Assembly: GCF_014873755.1 (NCBI RefSeq)
Contig: NZ_JADBEG010000001.1
Span: 374,501-438,500, forward strand
Length of the DNA: 64,000 nt
DNA from: Amycolatopsis lexingtonensis
GTDB taxonomy: Bacteria; Actinomycetota; Actinomycetes; Mycobacteriales; Pseudonocardiaceae
Direction: 5' to 3'
A program made the translations under genes and the position numbers. The notes beneath the pieces were generated by a model. The model saw only the letters and a program-made list of their open reading frames with translations. It ran no database searches and had not been told where the DNA came from. Positions within the stretch are counted from its first letter, which is position 1, and every line of letters starts with the position of its first letter. Of the stretch, positions 1-8,256 are shown piece after piece.

Positions 1-109
1 CGAGCACCTCGTTGATGCCGACCGCGGCGTACCCCTTGTGGGCCATGATCCGCTGGGCGGAATCGAGAATGGCCCGGCGGGTGTCCGTGGCTCCTGGTGC
101 GGTGGGCAT
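1..109 (-). CDS. TetR-family transcriptional regulator, N-terminal fragment
   Basis: Only the first ~36 codons are inside the window; the gene continues off the left edge. The peptide starts MPTAPGATDTRRAILDSA and continues through an RIMAHKGYAAVGINEVL-like stretch, the usual first helix and start of the DNA-binding helix-turn-helix of TetR repressors. The ATG at 109 is the first in-frame start. An inverted repeat of TAGAC lies 23 bp upstream and is a plausible autoregulatory operator. The ligand and target genes cannot be judged from this fragment. Confidence 0.7.
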   Translation of the reverse strand, partial: MPTAPGATDTRRAILDSAQRIMAHKGYAAVGINEVL

Positions 110-131
110 GGTGGCCACGATAGCACCGGAT

Positions 132-146
132 TAGACCGGTCGTCTA
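132..146. promoter_or_regulatory. TetR-type operator, TAGAC-N5-GTCTA inverted repeat
   Basis: TAGACCGGTCGTCTA has perfect 5-bp arms around a 5-bp spacer, just upstream of the TetR start at 109. The same TAGAC/GTCTA half-sites occur again at 690-702 in front of the cupin gene. It may therefore be an operator for the left-edge TetR and/or the TetR encoded at 731. Assignment is inferred from symmetry and position only. Confidence 0.5.
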
Positions 147-181
147 GCGGCGTCGCCTCGGAGAAAACCCGGGCGGCTCGG

Positions 182-670
182 TCAGCGGGTCGGCGGTGGG
201 CCGAGGATCTCGATGCCGTTCAACGCGGCCGCGTGGCCGAGCGCGGCGGGGTCGATCGGCCCGGGATCGGGCAGCCGCCGCTCGCGTGCGGGCTCGCCGG
301 CGGCCGCGGCGAACTTCTCGAAGCCGCCCGGCGTGGTGATCTGCAGGGTGTGCAGCGGTTCGTCGGGGCCGACCAGGAAGGTGTGCGCGGAGCCGACCGG
401 GAACAGCACGAAGTCGCCGGGGCCGGCGTGGAACACCTCGTCGTCGCAGTGGAAGCGGCCGGTGCCGGAGATGATGTGGAACATCTCGTCCTCGTGCAGG
501 TGGCGGTGCAGCGGCGGCGCGAAGCCCGGGGGATTGAGGAACTCGACCACCGTGAGGTTGCCGCGCGTCTCGGCGCCGGTGACCTTGACCGTCATCAGGT
601 TGCCCAGGAACCAGAACGCCTCTCCCTCGTCGGGTCTGCGGACGTAAGGCCGGGTCTCGGTTCCGGTCAT
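182..670 (-). CDS. Cupin-domain protein
   Basis: A 162-residue single-domain cupin. The first metal-binding motif is visible as HRHLHEDE (His55, His57, Glu61-type ligands) and the second as GDFVLFPVGSAHTF with His near residue 96, on a conserved beta-barrel spacing. Such small cupins bind a divalent metal and are often dioxygenase- or isomerase-like, but the substrate cannot be read here. It is divergent from the TetR gene at 731, with tandem operator-like palindromes between them, so it is probably the repressed target of that TetR. The ATG at 670 is the natural start. Enzymatic activity is unproven. Confidence 0.8.
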   Translation of the reverse strand: MTGTETRPYVRRPDEGEAFWFLGNLMTVKVTGAETRGNLTVVEFLNPPGFAPPLHRHLHEDEMFHIISGTGRFHCDDEVFHAGPGDFVLFPVGSAHTFLVGPDEPLHTLQITTPGGFEKFAAAAGEPARERRLPDPGPIDPAALGHAAALNGIEILGPPPTR

Positions 671-689
671 GGCACTCGCCCCATTTCGA

Positions 690-710
690 TAGACACTGTC
701 TAGTGACTAG
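690..710. promoter_or_regulatory. Tandem palindromic operators between cupin and TetR genes
   Basis: Two overlapping perfect palindromes: TAGACACTGTCTA (690-702, 6-bp arms) and CTAGTGACTAG (700-710, 5-bp arms). They sit 20 bp upstream of the cupin start and 21 bp upstream of the divergent TetR ATG, where a repressor would block both promoters. The first shares TAGAC/GTCTA half-sites with the palindrome at 132-146. Confidence 0.6.
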
Positions 711-730
711 TGTTGTAGTCTCCTCAATTG

Positions 731-1375
731 ATGGGAGATGTCAAGGGGGGCAAGACCACCCGGCGGTACAGCTCGGCGGTCCGCGAGGAGAGCGCCCGCC
801 GCACCCGGCGGGCGATCACGGCCGCGGCGGCGGAGCTGTTCGTCGCCCGCGGCTACGACGCCACCTCGCTGGCGGACATCGCGTCGGCCGCGGGGGTCGC
901 CCGGCCCACCGTGTTCGCCGCGTTCGGCTCGAAGGCCGCCCTGCTGAAGTGGCTGGTGGACCAGGCGCTCGCGGGCGACGACGAACCGGTGGCGGTCGCC
1001 GACCGGCCGTGGTTCCAGCCGGTGTGGCAGGCGAAAACCCAGCGCGCGGTCCTCGACGCCTACGCCGAGGTGTGCACGCTCATCGGCGAGCGCGCCTGGC
1101 CGCTGTTCGAGGTGGTCCGCCGCGCCGCCGACCCGGCTTCGGACGTCGCGGACCTGTGGGCGACGCTGGTCGCCAACCGCCGCGCGGGCGCGGCCATGGT
1201 CATCGACCGGCTATTGGAATTCGGCCCGCTGGACGATTCGCGCGACCGGTCCGTGGACGCGCTGTGGGTGCTCAACGACCCCGCCCACTACGGTTCGCTG
1301 GTCAGCCGGTGCGGCTGGACGGCCCCGGAATTCCGCGCCTGGCTGTCCGGTCAGATGGCCGCCGCGATCCTTTAG
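731..1375 (+). CDS. TetR-family transcriptional regulator
   Basis: A 214-residue TetR-type protein. Residues ~20-65 form the helix-turn-helix domain (TRRAITAAAAELF, then GYDATSLADIASAAGVARPTVFAAFGSK), followed by a variable all-alpha ligand domain. The ATG at 731 is preferred over the TTG at 728; no Shine-Dalgarno is evident and the message may be leaderless. It is divergent from the cupin gene across two operator-like palindromes, so it probably represses both. A second TetR gene follows 35 bp downstream on the same strand. The ligand is unknown. Confidence 0.85.
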   Translation: MGDVKGGKTTRRYSSAVREESARRTRRAITAAAAELFVARGYDATSLADIASAAGVARPTVFAAFGSKAALLKWLVDQALAGDDEPVAVADRPWFQPVWQAKTQRAVLDAYAEVCTLIGERAWPLFEVVRRAADPASDVADLWATLVANRRAGAAMVIDRLLEFGPLDDSRDRSVDALWVLNDPAHYGSLVSRCGWTAPEFRAWLSGQMAAAIL

Positions 1376-1410
1376 CCGGCCTTCGGCAAAAGCGGACTAT
1401 GCTCCGTTTG

Positions 1411-1983
1411 ATGAACGAGCCCACGACGATGCGCGCGGACGCGACCCGCAACCGCGACCAGGTGCTCGAGGTGGCGACCCGGCTGTTCATGGCAGCCGAA
1501 GGCGAGCCGTCGATGCGGGCGATCGCCCGCGAGGCCGGAGTCGGCATCGCCACGCTCTACCGCCACTTCCCAACCCGCGAATCCCTGGTCGACGCGGTCT
1601 ACCGCGACCAGGTCAGCCGGCTGACGACCGGCGCCCACGACCTGCTCGCCCAGCTACCCCCAGCCGCGGCGATGCGACGCTGGATGAACTTGTTCGGCGA
1701 CTGGATCGCGGCCAAGAACGGCATGCTCGACACGCTCCTGGCCATGATCGAGTCAGGCGAGATCGCCCACGCCGAAACCCGAACCGAGCTCCTGACAGCC
1801 ATCACAACAATCCTCGACGCCGGCGCCGAAGCAGGCGACATCCGCACCGACATCACGCCGGAAGACATCGCGGCCGCCCTGATCGGCATCTTCACGGTGG
1901 CCCCCCACCCCAACCACAAAGCCCAGGCAACCCGCCTGCTGAACCTCCTGATGGACGGCCTCCGCCCCACGCAGGCTGAGTGA
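1411..1983 (+). CDS. TetR-family transcriptional regulator
   Basis: A 190-residue regulator. The N-terminal HTH reads RNRDQVLEVATRLF, then MRAIAREAGVGIATLYRHFPTRESL, a clear TetR signature with the TLYRHF recognition-helix pattern. The rest resembles the C-terminal domain of the SbtR/YbiH-like TetR group (LTAITTILDAGAEAGDIRTDI, then IAAALIGIF). ATGs at 1399, 1411 and 1429 are all in frame; 1411 fits the family N-terminus best. It lies 35 bp after another TetR gene and may be cotranscribed with it. Regulated genes are not evident. Confidence 0.82.
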   Translation: MNEPTTMRADATRNRDQVLEVATRLFMAAEGEPSMRAIAREAGVGIATLYRHFPTRESLVDAVYRDQVSRLTTGAHDLLAQLPPAAAMRRWMNLFGDWIAAKNGMLDTLLAMIESGEIAHAETRTELLTAITTILDAGAEAGDIRTDITPEDIAAALIGIFTVAPHPNHKAQATRLLNLLMDGLRPTQAE

Positions 1984-2044
1984 CAGGAACTCACCAGAGC
2001 CTGCCCGTCCGGCGAGGACACACCCCGAAAGAGCAACCGGAAAC

Positions 2045-3631
2045 TCACGACGTCGGCGGAGCCCCCGCATCAAGCCGATACCCGACACCACGAACCGTCC
2101 GAATGAGCTGAGGCCGCCCCAGCTTCGTGCGCGCAGTGGCAATGTGCACGTCAAGCGAACGCGAAGCGGCCGCGTCGCCAATGCCCCAGACCTCGGCAAG
2201 GATCTCCCCGCGCGAAAGCGTCTGCCCCGGCTTACGGGCCAGCAGCGCCAAAATGGCGAATTCCTTGCGAGACAAAGCGACCACGTTCCCAGCGACCCGA
2301 GCTTCGTGCCGGTCGAGGTCAACCTCGACATCGCCGAACCGCAGAACGTGAGCCCCTCCAGCGGCCGGTGGCGGGGCCCCCCGACGGCCCACCGCGAGGA
2401 CCCGAGCCCGCAGTTCTTCCGCAGCGAACGGCTTGACCAGGTAATCGTCCGCACCGCCGGTCACCGCCGCGACGCGGTCATCGAGGGTGTTCTGCACGAG
2501 GAGAAGCACAGCGGTCCCAATCCGCCGCTGCCGCAGCGTCCCAGCCTCGACGGGGGTCAAATAGTCGTGGTCGAGAACCACAATCCGGGCAGCCCCGAGC
2601 GACTCGCAGACGTCTTCGCCCGAATCCGCCCGCCGGACCGTGAGTCCGGACCGGCTGAGCGTCCCGGTGATCGCGACGGCGAGGTCGTCGTCGGCCGTCG
2701 CGACGAGCACGTCGACCGGAGGCTCGGCCGGCGTCGGGCGTTCGGCGGGGGTTTCCCCGGAGACCGCGTACCGGGTGCGCAGGAAGGCGAGGCCGGCCGC
2801 GACAGCGGCGTACTCCGGCGCGTCCGGCGGAGTTCCGGCCAGCGCGTCCCGGGCGAAGGACACGGCCTGGTCGAGATCGCGCCGGTCCCCGCCGCGGTCG
2901 TACCGCAAGCGATGTGCGGCCGAAAGGTTCGCCAGCACCTGCGCGCGTTGGGGCCGGTCGCCGGGCATGCGGTCCACGGCCTGGTTGAGGACGTCGATCG
3001 CCTCGTCGGCGCCGGCGGCGTCGTCCCGGTACCCCGCCCAGGTCAGCTGGAGAGCGCCGAGGTTGGCCAGCGCCTCGGCGTTGGGGGCCTCGGCGGGGGC
3101 CGCGTCGATCGCCTCCCGCAGCACCATCAGGGCTTCCTCGAGATCGGCCTCGGCGCCCGAACGCTCGTACGTGGCGGTCAAGGCGGACGCGAGCCCGGAG
3201 AGGAGCTGCGGCCGTTGCGGCGAATCCGGTGGTGATCCGGCGAGCGCGCGGCGCAGGGTTGCGGCCGCTTCGGCGAGCGTGGCCGGGTCGTCGTGCCGTC
3301 GCGACCACATGAGCAGCGCGCCGCCGAGCTCGGAGAGCAGGGCTGTCCGGCTGGGCCCGTCGGTGACGACCGAGGCGCCCGCGCGTAGCGCCTCGACCGC
3401 GTCTTCGAGGTTCGCGAGCTTGCCGCCGTAGGCGTACTCCAGGCGCAGCGCGATCCCGAGGCTCGCCAGCACGACGGGCTCGACCTGCGCGGCGCCGCCG
3501 AGGCGTTCGGCCAGTTCGAGGCAGCTGCGCGCGCCTCGCTCGGCCAGCCGCAGCGCCTCGCCGGTGTTCCCGGCTTCGGCCGCACGCAGGGCCGCGTCGA
3601 CCCAGGCGGCCGCGTCGATCGGCTCAGTCAC
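2045..3631 (-). CDS. TPR / receiver / winged-helix fusion regulator
   Basis: A 528-residue protein with an unusual architecture. Residues ~1-290 are helical tetratricopeptide-like repeats (repeated LANLGAL, LANLSAAHRLRY, LSELGGAL units). Residues ~305-420 are a CheY-like receiver, and ~430-522 an OmpR/PhoB winged-helix domain ending in RTVRGVGYRLD. The receiver keeps the acidic patch (ADDD), a candidate phospho-acceptor Asp (VVLDHD) and the Lys in LVKPF. The conserved Thr/Ser after beta-4 is replaced (LLLVQN), so phosphorylation switching may be altered. No histidine kinase is adjacent. It overlaps the upstream XRE gene by 8 bp, suggesting coupled translation. Confidence 0.85.
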   Translation of the reverse strand: MTEPIDAAAWVDAALRAAEAGNTGEALRLAERGARSCLELAERLGGAAQVEPVVLASLGIALRLEYAYGGKLANLEDAVEALRAGASVVTDGPSRTALLSELGGALLMWSRRHDDPATLAEAAATLRRALAGSPPDSPQRPQLLSGLASALTATYERSGAEADLEEALMVLREAIDAAPAEAPNAEALANLGALQLTWAGYRDDAAGADEAIDVLNQAVDRMPGDRPQRAQVLANLSAAHRLRYDRGGDRRDLDQAVSFARDALAGTPPDAPEYAAVAAGLAFLRTRYAVSGETPAERPTPAEPPVDVLVATADDDLAVAITGTLSRSGLTVRRADSGEDVCESLGAARIVVLDHDYLTPVEAGTLRQRRIGTAVLLLVQNTLDDRVAAVTGGADDYLVKPFAAEELRARVLAVGRRGAPPPAAGGAHVLRFGDVEVDLDRHEARVAGNVVALSRKEFAILALLARKPGQTLSRGEILAEVWGIGDAAASRSLDVHIATARTKLGRPQLIRTVRGVGYRLDAGAPPTS

Positions 3632-4067
3632 CGGTGTCCTCCGTGGCGGGGAAGAAGGATTCGAGCACCTGCCGGGCGAGGTTCGGGTCGTAGATCCACA
3701 GCACCTCCGAGCGCGGGCCGACCGAGCGGTCCAGTTTCATCAGGGGCCGCGGCACCGGCTCGTCGCCGATGCCGTCCGCCTCGGGCAGGGGGTCGCTCAG
3801 GTCGCGGACCGCCACCCAGAGCTTCTTGAACCGGACCGGGTCGCCGCCGAGGTGCCCGACGATCCGGGACACCACCTCCCACGACGGGCAGCTCGCGCCG
3901 TTCAGCAGGTTCCCGATCGTGGTGTGGGACGCGCCGGTCGCTTTCGCGATGGTCCGCAGGCTCGGATCGCCGGAGCTCCGGCGCAGCACCCGCAGCTCGG
4001 TGCACAGCCGCTCGAGCGGCCCGGCCGACGGGTCCGGCACCCGCTGTCCTCCCCCGTCGTCCGGCAA
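3624..4067 (-). CDS. XRE-like helix-turn-helix protein
   Basis: A 147-residue protein whose first half carries a Cro/C1-like HTH (LRTIAKATGASHTTIGNLLNG, then SWEVVSRIVGHLGGDPVRFKKLW). This layout is common in small actinobacterial regulators fused to, or paired with, TPR proteins. The C-terminal part (residues ~95-147) has no recognisable fold and contains LDRSVGPRSEVLWIYDPNLARQVLESFF. The start is a TTG at 4067; a GTG at 4040 is an alternative. The gene ends inside the TPR-receiver-HTH gene, so the two probably form one operon and one regulatory module. Confidence 0.72.
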   Translation of the reverse strand: MPDDGGGQRVPDPSAGPLERLCTELRVLRRSSGDPSLRTIAKATGASHTTIGNLLNGASCPSWEVVSRIVGHLGGDPVRFKKLWVAVRDLSDPLPEADGIGDEPVPRPLMKLDRSVGPRSEVLWIYDPNLARQVLESFFPATEDTGD

Positions 4068-4188
4068 ATACTGGCACGCACTGTACCGGGTTCGTCAGGA
4101 CGTGTCCCTCGTGTGGCAAGACCTCTTCCCGGGGACCGGCGCCCCGGGCCATGGTCGGGGTGGATCACCGGACGAGGGGAGAACGCCC

Positions 4189-4359
4189 ATGCCGTACAAC
4201 GTCCTTTACGTCGGGCTGGCCGCGGCCGCGGTGCCCGCGGTTTCGGCGCTGACGTGGCTCATCGGCCTGGCGATGACCCTTCGCGGCAGCGAACCGCGGG
4301 AGCGGCCGGCCTTGTTGCGCGCGTACGCCGGCGCCGAGCGGCGCAGGGGGCGGCGGTGA
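4189..4359 (+). CDS. Small single-span membrane protein (56 aa)
   Basis: A short ORF beginning MPYNVLYVGLAAAAVPAVSA. It has one hydrophobic helix of ~22 residues continuing to WLIGLAMTL, then a basic tail ending RRGRR. The GAGGGGAGAA Shine-Dalgarno immediately upstream and GC3-biased codons support translation. It is divergent from the XRE gene and convergent with the 145-aa gene at 4364. The topology suggests a membrane-anchored peptide with a cytoplasmic basic tail. I do not recognise a family. Confidence 0.6.
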   Translation: MPYNVLYVGLAAAAVPAVSALTWLIGLAMTLRGSEPRERPALLRAYAGAERRRGRR

Positions 4360-4363
4360 CGGG

Positions 4364-4801
4364 TCAGCCGGCGCAGGGACCGAAGTACAGGCACTCGACC
4401 GCCGCGCGGGGGTCGAGGGACTCCGCCCGGGGTTCCAGTTCGTCGAGCAGGCTCGCGATGCGGTCGAGGTCGGCCTCGCCGCCGGGGGTGAAGGGGACGA
4501 AGCGCTCGGCCGTGCCGTGGACCGGGCAGCCGTTGGTGTGGAGGTTTCCCGCCGCTACCACGGCGAAGACCTCGGTGCCGTTGTCGTCGAAGGTGAAGTA
4601 GCTCTGGAGGCGGACCGGGGTCGTCGTCGCGACCTCGTTGATGTGCTGCCCGCCGAAGCTGGCGGGGTAGTGCCAGCCGGCCGTGGGGTCGTCGGCGAAG
4701 CGGTCGTGGCCCGGGTCGCGCCCGCCCGCCAGGTGCCAGCCGCGCGCGAGGAGGAACTCGTGCACGGCGAGCTGGCGGGCGAACAGCGGGTCGGTCGTCA
4801 T
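4364..4801 (-). CDS. Hypothetical protein (145 aa)
   Basis: The ATG at 4801 is preceded by a strong GGGAGGGA site, so it is preferred over the much longer upstream open frame. The product starts MTTDPLFARQLAVHEFLLAR and contains PTAGWHYPASFGGQHINEVAT and a C-terminal CLYFGPCAG. It is soluble, without signal peptide or membrane segment, and has a few Cys (CPVHG, ECLYFGPC). I do not recognise a family. It stands alone between the small membrane protein and the ligase gene. Confidence 0.7.
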   Translation of the reverse strand: MTTDPLFARQLAVHEFLLARGWHLAGGRDPGHDRFADDPTAGWHYPASFGGQHINEVATTTPVRLQSYFTFDDNGTEVFAVVAAGNLHTNGCPVHGTAERFVPFTPGGEADLDRIASLLDELEPRAESLDPRAAVECLYFGPCAG

Positions 4802-4881
4802 CGTGGGTCCCTCCCGAACGCGGCGATGTACCCGCCCAGTGTCGTCCCCGCCGGCCCGCCACGGACGGGTGACCACCCCCG

Positions 4882-6903
4882 CTACACGATGCCCGCGCCG
4901 ATCAACTGCTCCCAGATGACGCTCTGGTCGACGACCTCGACGCCGAGTTTCTCCGCCTTGGTCAGCTTGCTCGCCCCGACGTCGGCGCCGGTGATGAGGA
5001 AGTCCGTGCTCGCCGAAACCGACGAAGCCGTTGTGGCGCCCGCCTTTTCGCAGTGACGCTGGAACGTCGGGCGGGGCACCTTCTCGCCCGACCGCGGGTC
5101 GCTGATCGCGCCCGTCACCACGACCGTCTTGCCCGCCAAGGGCGCGCCGGCCGCGACGACCGGGGGCAGGTCCTCTTCGCGGACGTCCAGGGAGACACCC
5201 GCTTTCCGCAGCCGTTCGAGTTCGGGACGCAGCCGGGTGAGGTGCTCGATCAGCGACGCCGCCACCTTCGGGCCGATGTCCTCGACCGCCACGAGCCCTT
5301 CCTCGCCCGCGTCGGCGACGTCTTCCAGCGAACCGAAACCCGCGCGGCACAGGCGGGCCGCGGTGCCTTCGGACGCCATCGGGATCGCCAGCCCGATCAG
5401 CGCGCGGCGGAGGCCGACCGCGCGGCTCGCGTCGATCGACTCGATCATCCGCGTGGCCGAGACCTCGCCGACGCGGTCGAACTCCAGCAGCCTTTCCTTG
5501 GTCAGCCCGTAGAAGTCCGACGGGTGCTCCAGGATTCCCGCCTCCGCCAGGCGTTCGATCCAGACCCCGCCGATGGCGTCGATGTCCGCCGCCGCGCGCG
5601 ACGCCCAGTGGATCAGCCGGCGGACGGTCTGCGCGGGGCAGGAAACGTTGGTGCAGAACAGTTCGCGGCTGTTGCCCTGCTCGGTCAGCGGCTGCCCGCA
5701 CGACGGGCAGGCATCCGGCGGGATGATCTCCCGCTCGGCGCCCGTGCGCTTCGACGCGTCGAGCACGCCGGCGACGAACGGGATGACGTCCCCGGCGCGG
5801 CGCACCAGCACGGTGTCGCCGATCTTGATACCGCGGGCGCGGATCACCTCCTGGTTCGCCAGTGTCGCGCGGGTGACCGTGGTGCCGCCCACGAACACCG
5901 GCTCCAGCCAGGCCACCGGCGCGATCTTGCCGGTCTTGCCGACGTCCCAGACCACATCGGCCAGCACGGTGGTCTTCTCCTCGGCGGCGAACTTGAACGC
6001 CAGCGCGCCGCGCGGCGAGCTCGACCGGGTGCCCGCCGCGGCGTACGCGTCACGATCCGCCAGCCGCAGCACGGCGCCGTCGAGGTCGTAGTCCAGCTCG
6101 TTGCGCTGCTGCTCGATGGTGGTGATCGCGGCCTGCGCGGCTTCCGCGTCGGCGCAGTGGCGCATGTCGGCCGCGGTGAACCCGAGCGCCACCAGCGCCC
6201 GCTCGAGGTCGGTGGCCGCGCTGTCGGGATCGGTGTGCAGGTCGAAGGCGAAGAACCGCAGCCGCCGCTCGGCGACCGTCGCGGGATCCTTGGCGCGCAG
6301 CGTGCCCGCGGCCGCGTTGCGCGGGTTGATCAGCGGCTTGTCCGGGTGCGCGGTGTTGTACGCGGCGAACGTCGACCGCAGCATGACGGCCTCGCCGCGG
6401 ACCTCGACCCGGCCCGGCGCGGCCACCCGGTCGGGGATCCCGTCGGTCAGCGCCCGCACCAGCCTCGTGACGTCGTCACCCGTCGTGCCGTCGCCGCGGG
6501 TGACCGCGCGCGCCAGCCTGCCGTTCTCGTAGACGACGGCCAGCGAAAGCCCGTCCAGCTTCGGCATGACCACGACCGGCTGGCCGGGGAAGCGGTCGAA
6601 GAACGCGGCGACCTGCTCGGGCTTGGTCGCCTTCTCCAGCGACAGCATCGGGCGCGAGTGCCGGATCGGCGCGTGCAGCACCGCGGGCGCGCCGACCTGC
6701 TCCAGGGGGTTCGGGTCGGGCGCGAGCTCCGGGTTCGCCTCGATCAGGCTCCGCAGCTCGTCCTCGATCGCGTCGTACTCCGCGTCCGCCACCGACGGCG
6801 AACCGCGGTAGTAGGCGTCGCGCAGCGCCACGACGCGGTCGGCGAGTTCCTGGATGCGTTCCTGAGCGTTCACGGGGAGGACGTTACCGGGCACCACCGA
6901 CAA
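4882..6903 (-). CDS. ligA: NAD-dependent DNA ligase
   Basis: The protein (673 aa from TTG 6903; 663 aa from GTG 6873) has the full LigA layout. It has the Ia domain with YYRG...DAEYD for NMN recognition, the adenylation motif MPKLDGLSL with the catalytic Lys, and a nucleotidyltransferase core (TRGDGTTGDDVT, NPRNAAAGTLR). An OB fold, a four-Cys zinc finger (CPSCG...CTNVSCPAQ), helix-hairpin-helix repeats and a C-terminal BRCT domain (GKTVVVTGAI) follow. It seals nicks using NAD+. It is not next to gatCAB, where I recall the main actinobacterial ligA often lies, so it could be a second copy. Neither start has a good Shine-Dalgarno. Confidence 0.93.
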   Translation of the reverse strand: MSVVPGNVLPVNAQERIQELADRVVALRDAYYRGSPSVADAEYDAIEDELRSLIEANPELAPDPNPLEQVGAPAVLHAPIRHSRPMLSLEKATKPEQVAAFFDRFPGQPVVVMPKLDGLSLAVVYENGRLARAVTRGDGTTGDDVTRLVRALTDGIPDRVAAPGRVEVRGEAVMLRSTFAAYNTAHPDKPLINPRNAAAGTLRAKDPATVAERRLRFFAFDLHTDPDSAATDLERALVALGFTAADMRHCADAEAAQAAITTIEQQRNELDYDLDGAVLRLADRDAYAAAGTRSSSPRGALAFKFAAEEKTTVLADVVWDVGKTGKIAPVAWLEPVFVGGTTVTRATLANQEVIRARGIKIGDTVLVRRAGDVIPFVAGVLDASKRTGAEREIIPPDACPSCGQPLTEQGNSRELFCTNVSCPAQTVRRLIHWASRAAADIDAIGGVWIERLAEAGILEHPSDFYGLTKERLLEFDRVGEVSATRMIESIDASRAVGLRRALIGLAIPMASEGTAARLCRAGFGSLEDVADAGEEGLVAVEDIGPKVAASLIEHLTRLRPELERLRKAGVSLDVREEDLPPVVAAGAPLAGKTVVVTGAISDPRSGEKVPRPTFQRHCEKAGATTASSVSASTDFLITGADVGASKLTKAEKLGVEVVDQSVIWEQLIGAGIV

Positions 6904-6938
6904 AACCGGGACCGTGCTGGAGGAGCTCCAGGCTTACG

Positions 6939-7787
6939 ATGACGATCATGCGATTCGCCATCAAGACTTCGCCGCAGAACACCGAATGGGCGGACATGCT
7001 CGCCGTGTGGCAGGCCGCCGACGAGATCGAGCTGTTCGAATCCGGCTGGACCTTCGACCACTTCTACCCGATCTTCTCCGACTCGACCGGGCCGTGCCTG
7101 GAAGGCTGGGTGACGCTCACCGCGCTCGCGCAGGCCACGAAGCGGTTGCGGGTGGGCACCCTGGTCAGCGGCATCCACTACCGCCACCCCGCGCTGCTGG
7201 CGAACATGGCCGCGACGCTCGACATCGTCTCCGGCGGCCGGCTCGAGATCGGCATCGGCGCGGGCTGGAACGAAGAGGAGTCCGGCGCCTACGGCATGCA
7301 GCTCGGCACGGTCAAGGAGCGCAGCGACCGGTTCGAGGAGGCGTGCGAGGTCCTCGTCGGGCTGCTGACGCAGGAGACCACGACGTTCCGGGGTGAGCAC
7401 TACCAGCTCAAGGACGCCCGCTGCGAGCCGAAGGCCGTGCAGACGCCGCACCCGCCGATCTGCATCGGCGGCAGCGGCGAGAAGCGCACCCTGCGCACGA
7501 CCGCGAAGTACGCCCAGCACTGGAACTTCGTCGGCGGCACGCCCGAAGAATTCGCCCGAAAGCGTGACGTCCTGCACGCCCACTGCGCGGACATCGGGCG
7601 CGACCCCGGCGAGATCATGCTGTCCTCGCACGTCCGGCTCGGCCCCGACGGCGACTACGCGAAGGTCGCCGCCGAGGCGGAGGCGCTCGGCGAGGTCGGG
7701 CTGGACCTGGCGATCGTGTACCTGCCGCCGCCGCACACCCCGGCGGTGCTCGAGCCGCTGGCGAAGGCGCTCGAGCCGCTGCGCTAA
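6939..7787 (+). CDS. LLM-class F420-dependent oxidoreductase
   Basis: A 282-residue TIM-barrel protein of the luciferase-like monooxygenase superfamily. Diagnostic segments are MRFAIKTSPQ (strand 1), GWTFDHFYPI, ATKRLRVGTLVSGIHYRHPALLANMAATLDIVSGGRLEIGIGAGW-type cofactor-binding loops (split across residues ~68-112), and PPICIGGSGEKRTLR. These fit the F420-dependent branch rather than the FMN branch. The ATG at 6939 follows an AGGAG box at a suitable distance. It is divergent from ligA and its stop overlaps the convergent peroxiredoxin gene. The substrate is unknown. Confidence 0.88.
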   Translation: MTIMRFAIKTSPQNTEWADMLAVWQAADEIELFESGWTFDHFYPIFSDSTGPCLEGWVTLTALAQATKRLRVGTLVSGIHYRHPALLANMAATLDIVSGGRLEIGIGAGWNEEESGAYGMQLGTVKERSDRFEEACEVLVGLLTQETTTFRGEHYQLKDARCEPKAVQTPHPPICIGGSGEKRTLRTTAKYAQHWNFVGGTPEEFARKRDVLHAHCADIGRDPGEIMLSSHVRLGPDGDYAKVAAEAEALGEVGLDLAIVYLPPPHTPAVLEPLAKALEPLR

Positions 7788-8239
7788 GCCGGGGTGCGCA
7801 GCGCCGCGACGGCCGCGGCGATGCCCCGCTCGTCGTAGCTGCCGGTCGGCAGGGTCGCGCTGTGGGCGTGGCGGACGATGCCGTCGGCGTCGACGAGGAC
7901 GCTGCCCGACCGCTGCAGCGCGCCGAAGACCGCCTTGCCCAGGCCCACCGCTTCGTGGGGCGTGCCGTGGCGGCCGGTGACGACCGGGAACGGGACGTCG
8001 TGCTTCGCCCGCCACGCGGCCGCCGTCTCGCGGTCTTCGGGGACGGCGATGAGGACGCGGACGCCGTCGGCCGCGAGCGTCTCCGCGTTCGCGGCGAGGT
8101 CGCGGACGTGCCGTCGGCAGACCGGGCAGGTCGTCGACCGCATGAAGTAGAGCAGGACCGCGTGGCCGCCGAGGTCGACGGCGCGCCCCGCGGTGTCTTC
8201 GAGGTCCAGGGGCGGGACAGGGGTTCCGGGTTCGAGCAC
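7784..8239 (-). CDS. Peroxiredoxin-like (AhpC/TSA) redoxin
   Basis: A 151-residue thioredoxin-fold protein with DLGGHAVLLYFMRSTTCPVCRRHVRDLAAN, i.e. a CPVC active site after the first strand; the Thr/Pro context resembles bacterioferritin-comigratory/AhpC redoxins. The GTG at 8239 has an AAAGGA site 6 bp upstream. A GTG at 8260, which overlaps the stop of the sigma-factor gene as GTGA, is an alternative start. The tight linkage to the ECF sigma gene suggests one operon for a redox or peroxide response. Reductant and substrate are unknown. Confidence 0.83.
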   Translation of the reverse strand: MLEPGTPVPPLDLEDTAGRAVDLGGHAVLLYFMRSTTCPVCRRHVRDLAANAETLAADGVRVLIAVPEDRETAAAWRAKHDVPFPVVTGRHGTPHEAVGLGKAVFGALQRSGSVLVDADGIVRHAHSATLPTGSYDERGIAAAVAALRTPA

Positions 8240-8256
8240 GTGCTGTCCTTTCGAGG

